Below are positions 25,679 to 34,293 of a stretch of DNA of 64,000 nucleotides, one piece after another. The DNA lies in the NCBI RefSeq assembly GCF_000518785.1, contig NZ_KI912496.1:46180-110179 (forward strand), written 5' to 3'. Under the pieces are notes generated by a model. It was not told the origin of the DNA. It searched no databases and saw only the letters and a program-made list of their open reading frames with translations. How positions within the stretch are numbered: position 1 is the stretch's first letter; every line of letters begins with the position of its first letter. The position numbers and the translations under genes are program-made. This stretch comes from Paenirhizobium selenitireducens ATCC BAA-1503. GTDB lineage: Bacteria > Pseudomonadota > Alphaproteobacteria > Rhizobiales > Rhizobiaceae.

Positions 25679-25694
25679 TATTATGGTATACCAT
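25679..25694. promoter_or_regulatory. Operator palindrome upstream of the monooxygenase operon
   Basis: TATTATGGTATACCAT contains the perfect 12-bp dyad ATGGTATACCAT (25683-25694). It lies 24 bp before the DUF1185-like start. TATTATGGTCTACCAA occurs upstream of the GntR gene at 26591. The remaining bases to 25855 show no recognisable gene. Confidence 0.65.
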
Positions 25695-25855
25695 GATATG
25701 AGTGAGTCAAGCGACTTGTCGGAAGGGAATGTTTTTTTCTTTTTACGAAAATTTCGAGCGCAACTCATCTTGCCGGACGGCGATGTCGCCCGACGAATTG
25801 AACCCTGATTGTTCCTGCATCGCGCATGGAATCGCGATGGCGCGTGGAGCGGTGT

Positions 25856-26554
25856 TCAGCCCGCTGAGGCCAGCTGCTCGCGCAACACGGCCTCGGCAAT
25901 CGAGGCGGCACGCTGAACATGTTCGGCGGCGGCGCGTTCGGCCGCGGCACCGTCGCCGGCACGGATGGCATCGACGATCTTCTGCATCTGCGCCGGGCCC
26001 TCCACCGATCGACGCTCGGTCTTGATGGTCATGGAGCGCAGGTGGTTGATGCGCACCATCATCAGTTTCACCACGCCCCAGGCGACGTGGCGGTCGATGC
26101 TGGTGAACAGCGTTTCGTAGAACCGGGTGGTGTGGGAAAGAACCTGGGCCATGTCGTTGTCGTCATAGGCATGGCGAATGTCGGCCAGCGCCTTTTCCAG
26201 TTCCGCGACGATCGCGGGGTCGCGCTTCTCGGCGCAGAGCCGGGCGGCCATGCCTTCCAGCGCACCGCGAATCTCGTAGATCTGCCGGGCTTCGTCGAGG
26301 TCGAGCCGCGCGACGATCGGGCCCTTGTTGGCGGGATTGGACACCAGACCCTCGGATTCCAGATGGCGCAGAACCTCGCGCACGATCGTGCGGCTGACGC
26401 CGAGCTGCATGCAGAGATCACGCTCGACGAGACGGTCGCCCGGCCTGAAATGGCCACTGAAGATGGCGTCCCGGACCTTTTCGAGCGCCAGCTCGCGCAA
26501 TGTCTTGGAGGGTCTTTCGACGCGGATTGCGCCCTCGGTCGAAGAATTTGTCAT
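25856..26554 (-). CDS. GntR transcriptional regulator (FCD domain) of the monooxygenase operon
   Basis: The 232-residue protein has a GntR winged helix (LRELALEKVRDAIFSGHFRP, ERDLCMQLGVSRTIVREVL, about 20-85) and an FCD domain with HTTRFYETLF and HVQRA histidines that would ligate a metal. The ATG at 26554 has GGATAG seven bases upstream; a start at 26578 would lack a ribosome site. It lies immediately upstream of the six-gene operon in the same direction, and both promoters carry the TATTATGGTNTACCA dyad. It most likely represses the operon until a carboxylate such as the substrate acid binds. Confidence 0.87.
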   Translation of the reverse strand: MTNSSTEGAIRVERPSKTLRELALEKVRDAIFSGHFRPGDRLVERDLCMQLGVSRTIVREVLRHLESEGLVSNPANKGPIVARLDLDEARQIYEIRGALEGMAARLCAEKRDPAIVAELEKALADIRHAYDDNDMAQVLSHTTRFYETLFTSIDRHVAWGVVKLMMVRINHLRSMTIKTERRSVEGPAQMQKIVDAIRAGDGAAAERAAAEHVQRAASIAEAVLREQLASAG

Positions 26555-26590
26555 CTGGCTATCCACATACCGCAGCAAAGCTGCATTCGG

Positions 26591-26606
26591 TATTATGGTC
26601 TACCAA
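26591..26606. promoter_or_regulatory. Operator palindrome upstream of the GntR gene
   Basis: TATTATGGTCTACCAA shares 14 of 16 bases with the site at 25679-25694 and lies 37 bp before the GntR ATG at 26554, as expected for autoregulation. Confidence 0.6.
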
Positions 26607-26705
26607 AAATGGATGAGCCGCAAGCCTCCTGTTGGAGCCTTGCGGCTTTGCCCGCAGCTTTCGAACCGCATGTCGCGCCTCGCGTGCGGAAGGACACGTG
26701 CCGGA

Positions 26706-27245
26706 TCAGGCGAATTCGGCGCTCATGACCTTGAGTTCATGCCACAGGCTTTCGGCAAATCCGCGCAGCACCAGAAGCTCGAATTCGTCTTCGCCGGTTC
26801 GAGCGAGGTTGGCGCCGATATGGCCGAGGAGCGTCATCGTTGCGTGCCCGACTGCGAAGGCTTGCCTGTGCAGGTCCACGGCTGTGCCCTTGGCAAGCAC
26901 CCGGCGAACCTCACGACCATGGATGCGCAGCCGGGTGCGGCCATGGGTCTGGTCCACGACATGGGCGATGCCCGCGAGCCTTGCCGCGATCTGGCCGATG
27001 TCGGTCGCCTCGTCCGAGACGAGAAACCACTGGCCCGGTCCGGCTGCGCGAAGGGCATTCGGAGCAAGGGGGCCGAGTGCTGCACCTGCCGAGGCAGCAT
27101 CGAATTTTCCCGGCTGGCCGAGCAGTTGCAGGACCGAACCCTCGGTGACGATCTCAAGCGTCAGGGCGGCGAAGCGGATCGGCTCGGCAGCATCCACCGC
27201 CGGGCGGCGGGTCAGCGGAAAATCGGACATGAGCGCGTCAGACAT
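26706..27245 (-). CDS. soxG: Sarcosine oxidase gamma subunit
   Basis: The 179-residue protein is the small GCV_T-like subunit of heterotetrameric sarcosine oxidase. PGKFDAASAGAALG, GPGQWFLVSDE and DQTHGRTRLRIHGREVRRVL follow the SoxG pattern. The complex demethylates sarcosine to glycine, with hydrogen peroxide and 5,10-methylene-tetrahydrofolate as products. It is the last gene of soxBDAG and its start overlaps soxA by eight bases; an ATG at 27230 is also possible. Confidence 0.92.
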   Translation of the reverse strand: MSDALMSDFPLTRRPAVDAAEPIRFAALTLEIVTEGSVLQLLGQPGKFDAASAGAALGPLAPNALRAAGPGQWFLVSDEATDIGQIAARLAGIAHVVDQTHGRTRLRIHGREVRRVLAKGTAVDLHRQAFAVGHATMTLLGHIGANLARTGEDEFELLVLRGFAESLWHELKVMSAEFA

Positions 27246-30201
27246 GGAGCTTCTCGTTTTCAGGATCGAAAAAGACCGGGCCGGTCAGGCGGGCGGGGGT
27301 GAACTCGTTGCGCAGGCCGTTCCAGGCGACGACCTCTTCGCCATGGCGGGAGGCGCCGCCCTTGACCAGGGCAAGGCCTATGGTCGAGCCGAGATGCGGC
27401 GAGAAGCAGCTGGAGGTGACGTAGCCCTGATCGTTTTCCAGGGTGGCGGCCGCATCCTTGGCGAGGATGTGCGAACCCGTCCGGAACGACGTCGCCGGGT
27501 CGAGCGGTACGACGCCGACCAGCTGTGGGCGATCCGGATCGGTCAGGCCCTCGCGCGATAGCATGTGCTTGCCGATGAAGTCGGTCTTGGCGGCCGACAC
27601 CATCTTGCCGAAGCCGAGATCGGCCGGCACGACGGTGCCGTTGATCTCGTTGTGGGTGACATGGCCCTTCTCGATGCGCAGCACGGTCAGCGCCTCGATG
27701 CCGTAGGCGCAGATGCCGTGCTCCTTGCCGGCCTCCATCACCGCGTCGGCGACGCTTTCGCCGAAGTCCGCCGGCACGGCCAGTTCATAGGCAAGCTCGC
27801 CGGAGAAGGAGATGCGGAAGAGCCGGCCCTTGAGACGGCCGCCGAACAGGGAGACCTCCTTCGCCGCCAGATAGGGGAAGGCCTCGTCGGAAATGTCCTC
27901 GTCGACGATCCTTTGCAGGATCATGCGGGCTTTCGGTCCGGCAAGGGCCATCTGCGCCCATTGGTCGGTGACCGAGGCGAGCCGCACGTCGAGTTCGGGC
28001 CACAGCGCCTGGGCGCAGAGTTCGAGATGGTTCATCACGCCCGCCGCATAGGCGGTCGTGGTGGTCATGAAATAGCGGTCTTCCGAAAGCCGGCTCGTCG
28101 TGCCGTCGTCGTAAATGAAGCCGTCTTCTCGCAGCATCAGGCCGTAACGCGCCTTGCCGACGGGAAGCTTGAGGAAGCCGTTGCAGTAGACGCGGTTGAG
28201 AAACTCCGCCGCATCCGGTCCGCAGACCTCGATCTTGCCGAGCATCGATACATCGCAGAGGCCGGCATTGACGCGTACGTTGAGGACTTCGCGATCGACG
28301 CTCTCGCGCCAGCCGGTTTCTCCTGCCCGCGGGAACCAGGCGGAACGATACCACAGACCCGTCTCCACGAAGGTCGCGCCGTTCTTTGCCGCCCAATCGT
28401 GCAGCGGCGATTTCCGTACCGGCTGGAAGTCCTTGCCATGCGAGGTGCCGGCCAGCGCGCCGAAGGATACCGGCGTATAGAAAGGCCGGAAGGTCGTCGT
28501 GCCCACCTCGGCCGGCGAGATGCGCCGGGCTTCGGCCAGCAGGCCGATGGCGTTGACGTTGGACAGCTTGCCCTGGTCGGTCGCCATACCGTTGGTGGTG
28601 TAGCGCTTGGCAAGCTCGACATGGCCGTAGCCTTCCTGAACGGCAAGGCCCAGGTCCTTGAGGTGTACGTCGTTCTGGTAGTCGACGAAGGCCTTGCTCT
28701 TGATGCCCGGGATCGACCAGAGCGGTTTCGTCGGCGTCGGGGCGATGTCGTTTTCGATTTCCGGCAGATCGAGCGACGCCTGGCCCATGCCAAGATCGGC
28801 CAGCGCAGCATTGGCCGTATCCAGCGCGGAGGAAAACGCAGCACTCAGCCCGACGATGCCGGCTGCCGAACCGGCAAGCGCCAGATCCTTCAGACCCTGC
28901 GGCGCGAGGAAGGCGGAATGCGTGTCCGACCATTGCGGCTTGCCGCCGCGATGGCAGGCGAGATGGATGATCGGGCTGAAGCCGCCGGACATGGCGAGGC
29001 TGTCGACGTCCAGCTTTTCGGTCTGACCTTCGCGCCAGACTTCGATGCCTGCCAGTGACTTGCCGCCCTCGGCATTGGCGACGAAGCCGCCGCGCACCAG
29101 CCGGGCCCTGCCGGCATAGGAGATGGCCGCGTCGCGCCGGCTGTCGATGAGGGCCGCCACTTCGATACCGGCCGTTTCGAGATCGGCGGCAAGCGCGTAG
29201 CCGCTGTCATTGGTGGTGAAGACCGCAGTCTTCTTGCCGGGAGCGACGCCGTAGCGGTTGAGATAGCTGCGCATGGCGCCGGCCATCATCACGCCGGGAA
29301 TGTCGTTGCCGCCGAAGACCAGCGGCCGTTCCTCGGCGCCGGTGGCAAGGATCGCCTTCTTCGCGGCGATGCGCCACAGCCGTTCGACCGGGCGGTTGGA
29401 CGCGGGCAACGCCACATGCTTCTGCACGCGCTCGACCGCACCGAAGACATTGCCGTCATACCAGCCGAAGGCGGTGGTACGCGGCAGGAGTTCGACGTTC
29501 GGCAGGCTCTCAAGCTCGGCGATGATGCCAGCGGCGAAGGCGGCGGCGGGCTGGCCGTTGACCAGTGCACCGTCGCTCAGCAGGTAACCGCCGAGCCCGG
29601 CATTCTCATCCACGAGGATGACGCGCGCGCCGGCGCGGCCGGCGGCCAGCGCCGCGGTGAGACCGGCCAGGCCCGCGCCAACCACCAGCAGGTCGCAATG
29701 CGCCCAGCACTTTTCGTAGGCGTCCGGATCGGCTTCATAGCTTGCCTTTCCCAGGCCCGCCGCCTTGCGGATGACGGGTTCGTAGAATTTCTCCCAGAGT
29801 GCGCCCGGCCACATGAAGGTCTTGTAGTAGAAGCCGGCCGACAGGAAGGGCGATAGCAGGCCGTTGATCGCGCCGATGTCATGCTCCAGCGAGGGCCAGC
29901 GGTTCTGGCTCTTCGCTTCCAGGCCCTCGTAGAGTTCCTGCATCGTGGCGCGGGTGTTCGGTTCGGTCCGTCCGCCGCGGCCGATGGTCATCAGCGCATT
30001 GGGTTCGGCCGCGCCAGCCGTCAGAATGCCGCGCGGGCGGTGATACTTGAAGCTGCGGCCGACCAGCCGCTGGCCGTTGGCGAGCAGGGCAGACGCCAGC
30101 GTGTCGCCCTCAAGGCCCTGCATCGACTTGCCGTCGAAGGTGAAGGAAAGCGGTCTTGCCCGGTCGATCAGGCCGCCCTTTGCCAGACGATAGGAGGTCA
30201 T
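27238..30201 (-). CDS. soxA: Sarcosine oxidase alpha subunit
   Basis: The 987-residue subunit has an N-terminal ferredoxin-like part (GRSFKYHRPRGILTAGAAEP, about 49-68), an NAD-binding pyridine nucleotide-disulfide oxidoreductase domain with VVGAGLAGLTAALAAGRAG (about 171-189), and a C-terminal aminomethyltransferase (GCV_T) domain from about 600 that binds tetrahydrofolate, including YGIEALTVLRIEKGHVTHN. Length fits the family (about 960-1000). It overlaps soxD by four bases and soxG by eight, so it is translated together with them. Confidence 0.96.
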   Translation of the reverse strand: MTSYRLAKGGLIDRARPLSFTFDGKSMQGLEGDTLASALLANGQRLVGRSFKYHRPRGILTAGAAEPNALMTIGRGGRTEPNTRATMQELYEGLEAKSQNRWPSLEHDIGAINGLLSPFLSAGFYYKTFMWPGALWEKFYEPVIRKAAGLGKASYEADPDAYEKCWAHCDLLVVGAGLAGLTAALAAGRAGARVILVDENAGLGGYLLSDGALVNGQPAAAFAAGIIAELESLPNVELLPRTTAFGWYDGNVFGAVERVQKHVALPASNRPVERLWRIAAKKAILATGAEERPLVFGGNDIPGVMMAGAMRSYLNRYGVAPGKKTAVFTTNDSGYALAADLETAGIEVAALIDSRRDAAISYAGRARLVRGGFVANAEGGKSLAGIEVWREGQTEKLDVDSLAMSGGFSPIIHLACHRGGKPQWSDTHSAFLAPQGLKDLALAGSAAGIVGLSAAFSSALDTANAALADLGMGQASLDLPEIENDIAPTPTKPLWSIPGIKSKAFVDYQNDVHLKDLGLAVQEGYGHVELAKRYTTNGMATDQGKLSNVNAIGLLAEARRISPAEVGTTTFRPFYTPVSFGALAGTSHGKDFQPVRKSPLHDWAAKNGATFVETGLWYRSAWFPRAGETGWRESVDREVLNVRVNAGLCDVSMLGKIEVCGPDAAEFLNRVYCNGFLKLPVGKARYGLMLREDGFIYDDGTTSRLSEDRYFMTTTTAYAAGVMNHLELCAQALWPELDVRLASVTDQWAQMALAGPKARMILQRIVDEDISDEAFPYLAAKEVSLFGGRLKGRLFRISFSGELAYELAVPADFGESVADAVMEAGKEHGICAYGIEALTVLRIEKGHVTHNEINGTVVPADLGFGKMVSAAKTDFIGKHMLSREGLTDPDRPQLVGVVPLDPATSFRTGSHILAKDAAATLENDQGYVTSSCFSPHLGSTIGLALVKGGASRHGEEVVAWNGLRNEFTPARLTGPVFFDPENEKLHV

Positions 30202-30470
30202 GCGCTCACCTCGGCCTTGTCGGCGGCGTCGCGGCTGCCGTGGATTTCATGGGTGGCGGTGTCGCGGGACACCACGAGCCAGCGGCGGCAACCCGAGGTG
30301 TGGTGCCAGTATTCCTGATAGGCTCCGCGCGGGTTGTCGCGCAGGTAGACATAGTCGTACCACACGTCGGCGCCGGCATCGGGCGAGGGGCGGGCAAGGG
30401 CCTCGCCCCTGACGGTGAATTCTTCCTTCGGTCGAAGCCCGCAATGGGGGCAGGGGATGCGGCTGGCCAT
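30198..30470 (-). CDS. soxD: Sarcosine oxidase delta subunit
   Basis: The 90-residue zinc protein has IPCPHCGLR (about 5-13) with Cys-Pro-X-Cys-like ligands and the typical YVYLRDNPRGAYQEYWHHTS segment ending GCRRWLVVSRDT. It is the structural small subunit of the heterotetramer. It overlaps soxA by four bases and follows soxB after 12 bp. Confidence 0.95.
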   Translation of the reverse strand: MASRIPCPHCGLRPKEEFTVRGEALARPSPDAGADVWYDYVYLRDNPRGAYQEYWHHTSGCRRWLVVSRDTATHEIHGSRDAADKAEVSA

Positions 30471-30482
30471 GGCACTCGTCCT

Positions 30483-31733
30483 TCAATGCAGGTTCGGCTG
30501 GGCGCCCTGGCCCTTTTCGTCGATCACGTAACCGCGGCGGAACCGGTCGAGGCGGAAGGCCCGGGCGGTCTCGTGCGGCTCTTCGCGGGCGATCAGGTGG
30601 GCGAAGCAATAGCCCGATGCGGGCGTCGCCTTGAACCCGCCATAGCACCAGCCGGAATTCAGATAGAGATTGTCGAGATGGACCCTGTCGATGATCGGCG
30701 AGCCGTCCATGCTCATGTCCATGATGCCGCCCCAGGAGCGCAGGACCCGGATGCGCGATAGCGCCGGGATCATCGCCTTGCCGGCTTCCGCGACGTGCTC
30801 GACGGTCGCCAGATTGCCGCGCTGGGCATAGGAATTGTAGCCGTCGATGTCGCCGCCGAAGACGAGGCCTCCCTTGTCCGACTGCGAGACGTAAAAATGC
30901 CCGGCGCCGAAGGTGACGACGCAGTCGATGAAGGGTTTCAGCCCTTCGGAGACGAAGGCCTGCAGCACATGGCTTTCGATCGGCAGCTTGAGGTCGACCA
31001 TTTCGGCGACGCGCGAGGAGTTGCCGGCGGCCGCGAGTGCGAGCTTGTCGCAGCCGATGAAGCCGCGGGTCGTCTCCACGCCGAGAGCCTTGCCGTTTTC
31101 ACGGCGGATGCCGGTCACCTCGCAGTTCTGGATGATGTCGACGCCATGCGCGTCGGCGCCGCGAGCGTACCCCCAGGCCACGGCATCGTGGCGCACCGTT
31201 CCGCCGCGCTGCTGCAAGAGGCCGCCCTGGATCGGGAAGCGGGCATTGTCATAGTCGATGAAGGGCAGTTTCGCCTTGACCGCCTCGCGATCCAGCAGTT
31301 CGGCGTCCACCCCGTGCAGCCGCATCGCATTGCCGCGTCGGGTATAGGCGTCGCGCTGGGCGTCGGAATGGTAGAGGTTCAGCACGCCGCGCTGCGACAC
31401 CATGGCGTTGAAGTTGAAATCCTGCTCCAGCCCTTCCCATAGCTTCATCGACAGCTCGTAGAACGGATTGTTGCCCGGCAGCAGATAGTTCGAACGGATA
31501 ATGGTGGTGTTGCGGCCGACATTGCCGGAGCCGATATAGCCCTTCTCGACCACGGCGATGTTTTTGATCCCGAAGACCTTGGAAAGATAATAGGCGGTCG
31601 ACAGCCCATGTCCGCCGCCGCCGACGATCACCACGTCGTAATGCGGCTTCGGGTCCGGCTGGCGCCAATGGGCGGCCCAGTTCTTGTTGCCGCGCAGGCC
31701 GTTGAGGAAAATCGAAAGAGCGGAATAGCGCAT
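30483..31733 (-). CDS. soxB: Sarcosine oxidase beta subunit
   Basis: The 416-residue flavoprotein begins MRYSALSIFLNG, the usual SoxB N-terminus, followed by DVVIVGGGGHGLSTAYYL (FAD-binding dinucleotide fold, about 33-50). The start at 31733 is therefore preferred over ATGs at 31769 and further upstream. SoxB carries noncovalent FAD and covalent FMN and is the site of sarcosine oxidation. It is the first gene of soxBDAG, divergent from the GlxA/AraC-type regulator, with overlapping palindromes between them. Confidence 0.95.
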   Translation of the reverse strand: MRYSALSIFLNGLRGNKNWAAHWRQPDPKPHYDVVIVGGGGHGLSTAYYLSKVFGIKNIAVVEKGYIGSGNVGRNTTIIRSNYLLPGNNPFYELSMKLWEGLEQDFNFNAMVSQRGVLNLYHSDAQRDAYTRRGNAMRLHGVDAELLDREAVKAKLPFIDYDNARFPIQGGLLQQRGGTVRHDAVAWGYARGADAHGVDIIQNCEVTGIRRENGKALGVETTRGFIGCDKLALAAAGNSSRVAEMVDLKLPIESHVLQAFVSEGLKPFIDCVVTFGAGHFYVSQSDKGGLVFGGDIDGYNSYAQRGNLATVEHVAEAGKAMIPALSRIRVLRSWGGIMDMSMDGSPIIDRVHLDNLYLNSGWCYGGFKATPASGYCFAHLIAREEPHETARAFRLDRFRRGYVIDEKGQGAQPNLH

Positions 31734-31780
31734 CAGTGCCGCCTGCTGATTGGAGGAGACCCGCAGCATACGTCCACCGC

Positions 31781-31801
31781 GCAATTTATGAATTGCATAA
31801 A
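31781..31801. promoter_or_regulatory. Overlapping palindromes between soxB and the GlxA-type regulator
   Basis: GCAATT and AATTGC arms (31781-31796) flank TATG, and TTTATG and CATAAA arms (31785-31801) flank AATTG. The two dyads overlap in the divergent promoter region. This is a good candidate operator for the regulator at 31829-32788 acting on soxB. Confidence 0.5.
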
Positions 31802-31828
31802 TGAGACTAGTTCGGATAAAAATGGGCC

Positions 31829-32788
31829 ATGACCGATGCCCCGTCACCGTCAACGCACACCTACGGCTTTGTGCTCACGCCGAATTTTGCGCTGATGTCC
31901 TTTGCATCCGCGACCGAGCCGTTGCGTGCGGCCAATCTGATCGCGCAGACCCTGCTCTATGAGATCGTACCGCTCTCGATCGGCGGCAGGCCTGTGGTGT
32001 CTTCTGCGGGCTTCGCCATCCCCTGCCGGGACATCGCTGCGGCCGGCAGCGACTATCACACGATCTTCGTCGTCGCCGGCGGCAATCCGGAAGACTGGAA
32101 GCAGGCAGCAGGCCTGCATCCGGCCTTGCGGCGGCTTTCGCGCCAAGGTGTGCGGATCGGCGGCATTTCCAGCGGCTCCTATCTTCTTGCTGCGTCCGGC
32201 CTGCTGGACGGTCGAGACTTCACCATCCACTGGGAGCACGCGCCGGCTCTCGCCGAGGCCTTTCCAAAGCTTGCCCCGCGTCAGGCGCGCTATGTGCTGG
32301 ACGGGGATCGCATCACCTGCGGCGGTGGCGTCGCACCGCTCGACATGATGCATGCGCTGATTGCCGAACGCATGGGCCAGGCCTTCGCGCGGCGGGTCAG
32401 CGACTGGTATCTGCACACCGCCGTCGCCGAACCCGGCGGGCCGCAAAGGGGCTCGTCGGCGGAACGCTTCGGCACGCATCATCCGGCCCTCGTCACCGTG
32501 CTCGAAACGATGGAAACGACGATCGAAAACCCGCTTTCCCGCCGCGACATGGCGCGTCTGGCGGGCATCAGTCCGCGCCATCTCGACCGCCTGTTTGCCG
32601 AACAGATGCCGGCCGGTTTCCTCGAAAGTTACCGCAACATCCGGCTCGATCATGCCCGCAAGCTTCTCGAGCAGAGCCCTCTTTCCATTTCGGAGGTCGC
32701 CTTTGCCACCGGGTTTTCGAGCGCCTCGCACTTTTCGCGGGCCTACAAACAGCGTTTTGGCATCCAGCCGAAATCCGTTAGAGCGTAG
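31829..32788 (+). CDS. GlxA-type (DJ-1/PfpI plus AraC helix-turn-helix) transcriptional activator
   Basis: The 319-residue protein has a class I glutamine amidotransferase-like sensor domain (about 8-175, with GGISSGSYLLA in place of a catalytic Cys) and a C-terminal AraC DNA-binding domain (about 220-315; RRDMARLAGISPRHLDRLFA and ISEVAFATGFSSASHFSRAY). This architecture is that of GbdR, SouR and CdhR, which respond to glycine betaine, sarcosine or carnitine derivatives. Its divergent placement to soxB suggests that it activates soxBDAG in response to a methylated glycine. No long leader is present. Confidence 0.9.
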   Translation: MTDAPSPSTHTYGFVLTPNFALMSFASATEPLRAANLIAQTLLYEIVPLSIGGRPVVSSAGFAIPCRDIAAAGSDYHTIFVVAGGNPEDWKQAAGLHPALRRLSRQGVRIGGISSGSYLLAASGLLDGRDFTIHWEHAPALAEAFPKLAPRQARYVLDGDRITCGGGVAPLDMMHALIAERMGQAFARRVSDWYLHTAVAEPGGPQRGSSAERFGTHHPALVTVLETMETTIENPLSRRDMARLAGISPRHLDRLFAEQMPAGFLESYRNIRLDHARKLLEQSPLSISEVAFATGFSSASHFSRAYKQRFGIQPKSVRA

Positions 32789-32833
32789 ATGAGACCAAGG
32801 CGGTTCGGCGGGCGAACCGGGAGTGAGGGAGTG

Positions 32834-33493
32834 ATGCCAGTGGACAGGAAGAATGCGGCGAAGGTCGCCAAGGCGGTTCTGGCGCAAAATCCCCATGCCG
32901 TGCGCGAGCCGCGGGCCAACACGCTGGAAATGGCGATCGGCCACGAGGTGCGCACCTATCGCAAGAAGCTCGGACTGACGGTCGCCGACCTCGCCTCCGC
33001 CACCGGCATGTCGGTCGGCATGCTGTCGAAGATCGAGAACGGCAATATCTCGTCCTCGCTCAACACGTTGCAGTCGCTCTCAACCGCGCTCAGCGTGCCG
33101 ATCACCGCCTTCTTTCGCGGCTATGAGGAGCCGAAGAGCGCCAGCTTCGTCAAGGCGGGCGAGGGCGTGAACATCGAGCGGCGCGGCACGCGCGCCGGCC
33201 ACCACTACAGCCTGCTCGGCCACATCGAGAACAACACCTCGGGCGTGGCGGTGGAGCCGTATCTGATCACGCTCAATGCGGAATCGGACATCTTCCCGAC
33301 CTTTCAGCACGAAGGCATGGAGTTTCTCTACATGCTCGAGGGTGAGGTGGTCTATCGCCATGGCGAGACCCTCTACCGGATGCAGCCCGGCGACAGCCTG
33401 TTCTTCGACGCCGATGCGCCGCATGGGCCCGAGGAACTGGTCAAGCTGCCGGCCCGCTATCTGTCGATCATCTCCTATCCGCAGCAAGGCTAG
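32834..33493 (+). CDS. XRE-family regulator with C-terminal cupin domain
   Basis: The 219-residue protein has an HTH_3 domain (about 36-90; EVRTYRKKLGLTVADLASAT and GMLSKIENGNISSSLNTL) and a cupin_2 domain (about 125-210; HEGMEFLYMLEGEVVYRHGE). Such PuuR-like proteins sense small metabolites such as polyamines or amino acids. I chose the ATG at 32834, after GAGGGAG, over 32789. It lies 45 bp after the GlxA-type regulator in the same direction and converges on the SDR gene of the second Pot-type operon, which it may control. Confidence 0.88.
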   Translation: MPVDRKNAAKVAKAVLAQNPHAVREPRANTLEMAIGHEVRTYRKKLGLTVADLASATGMSVGMLSKIENGNISSSLNTLQSLSTALSVPITAFFRGYEEPKSASFVKAGEGVNIERRGTRAGHHYSLLGHIENNTSGVAVEPYLITLNAESDIFPTFQHEGMEFLYMLEGEVVYRHGETLYRMQPGDSLFFDADAPHGPEELVKLPARYLSIISYPQQG

Positions 33494-33528
33494 TTGGCCC
33501 AAGGGGTCAGCCGACCGTTGCGATCAGG

Positions 33529-34290
33529 TCAGACCACGGCCTCGCCGCCGTCGACCACCAGGATCTGGCCGGTCATGTAGGACGAGCGGGGTGACACCAG
33601 GAAGAGGATGGATTCGGCGATCTCCTCGACGCTTGCCCAGCGGCCCATCGGCACCTTTTCCCGCACATAGGCCTCGATCGCCTCCCGGCCGCCCATCTGG
33701 GTGATGAAGGGGGCGTTGAAGGGCGTGTCGACCCAGCCGGGGCAGAGCGCGTTGACCCGGATGCCGAACCGCGCATAGTCCCCCGCCATCTGCCGGGTCA
33801 TGGCGATGACGGCGTGCTTCGTCGTGGTGTAGGCGATCATCTCGCGATCGTAGAGCACGCCCGACGAGGAGGACGTGTTGAGGATGACGCCGGATCCCTG
33901 ACGTTTCATCATCGGCATGACGAGGCGGGCGGCCATGAAATGCGCCCGGACATTGAGGTTCCACGAGCGGTCGAAGCCCTCGATCGCGACCTGCTCCAGG
34001 TCCCCGGCGACCTGTGCGCCGGCATGATTGTGCAGGATGTCGATGCGTCCGTGGCGGGCCATGAGCGCCGAGAGGCCGGCTTCGAGGGCGGCATCGTCGG
34101 TCACGTCGAGGCCGAGTGCTTCGGCGCTGCCGCCGGAGGCGCGGATCTCTGCCGCAACCGTCTGCGCCGCTTCGACATTGCGGTCGATGATGGCGACGTG
34201 GGCACCCTCGCGGGCGATGATGGCGGCGCCCGCCTGGCCGATGCCGGAGCCGGCGCCGGTGACGATCGCGATCCGGTCCCTCAGGATCAT
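33529..34290 (-). CDS. SDR-family oxidoreductase
   Basis: The 253-residue classical SDR shows VTGAGSGIGQAG (about 10-21), NHAGAQVAGD (NHAG in place of the usual NNAG), the catalytic Ser in NTSSSSGVL, YTTTKHAVI (Tyr/Lys pair about 151-155) and PGWVDTPF. It is the last gene of the second Pot-type operon, three bases after a permease gene. It probably oxidises an alcohol or reduces a carbonyl in the solute imported by that system. Substrate is unknown; as an NAD(P)-dependent SDR it is also one candidate for the L-fucose dehydrogenase missing nearby. Confidence 0.83.
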   Translation of the reverse strand: MILRDRIAIVTGAGSGIGQAGAAIIAREGAHVAIIDRNVEAAQTVAAEIRASGGSAEALGLDVTDDAALEAGLSALMARHGRIDILHNHAGAQVAGDLEQVAIEGFDRSWNLNVRAHFMAARLVMPMMKRQGSGVILNTSSSSGVLYDREMIAYTTTKHAVIAMTRQMAGDYARFGIRVNALCPGWVDTPFNAPFITQMGGREAIEAYVREKVPMGRWASVEEIAESILFLVSPRSSYMTGQILVVDGGEAVV

Positions 34291-34293
34291 GCT

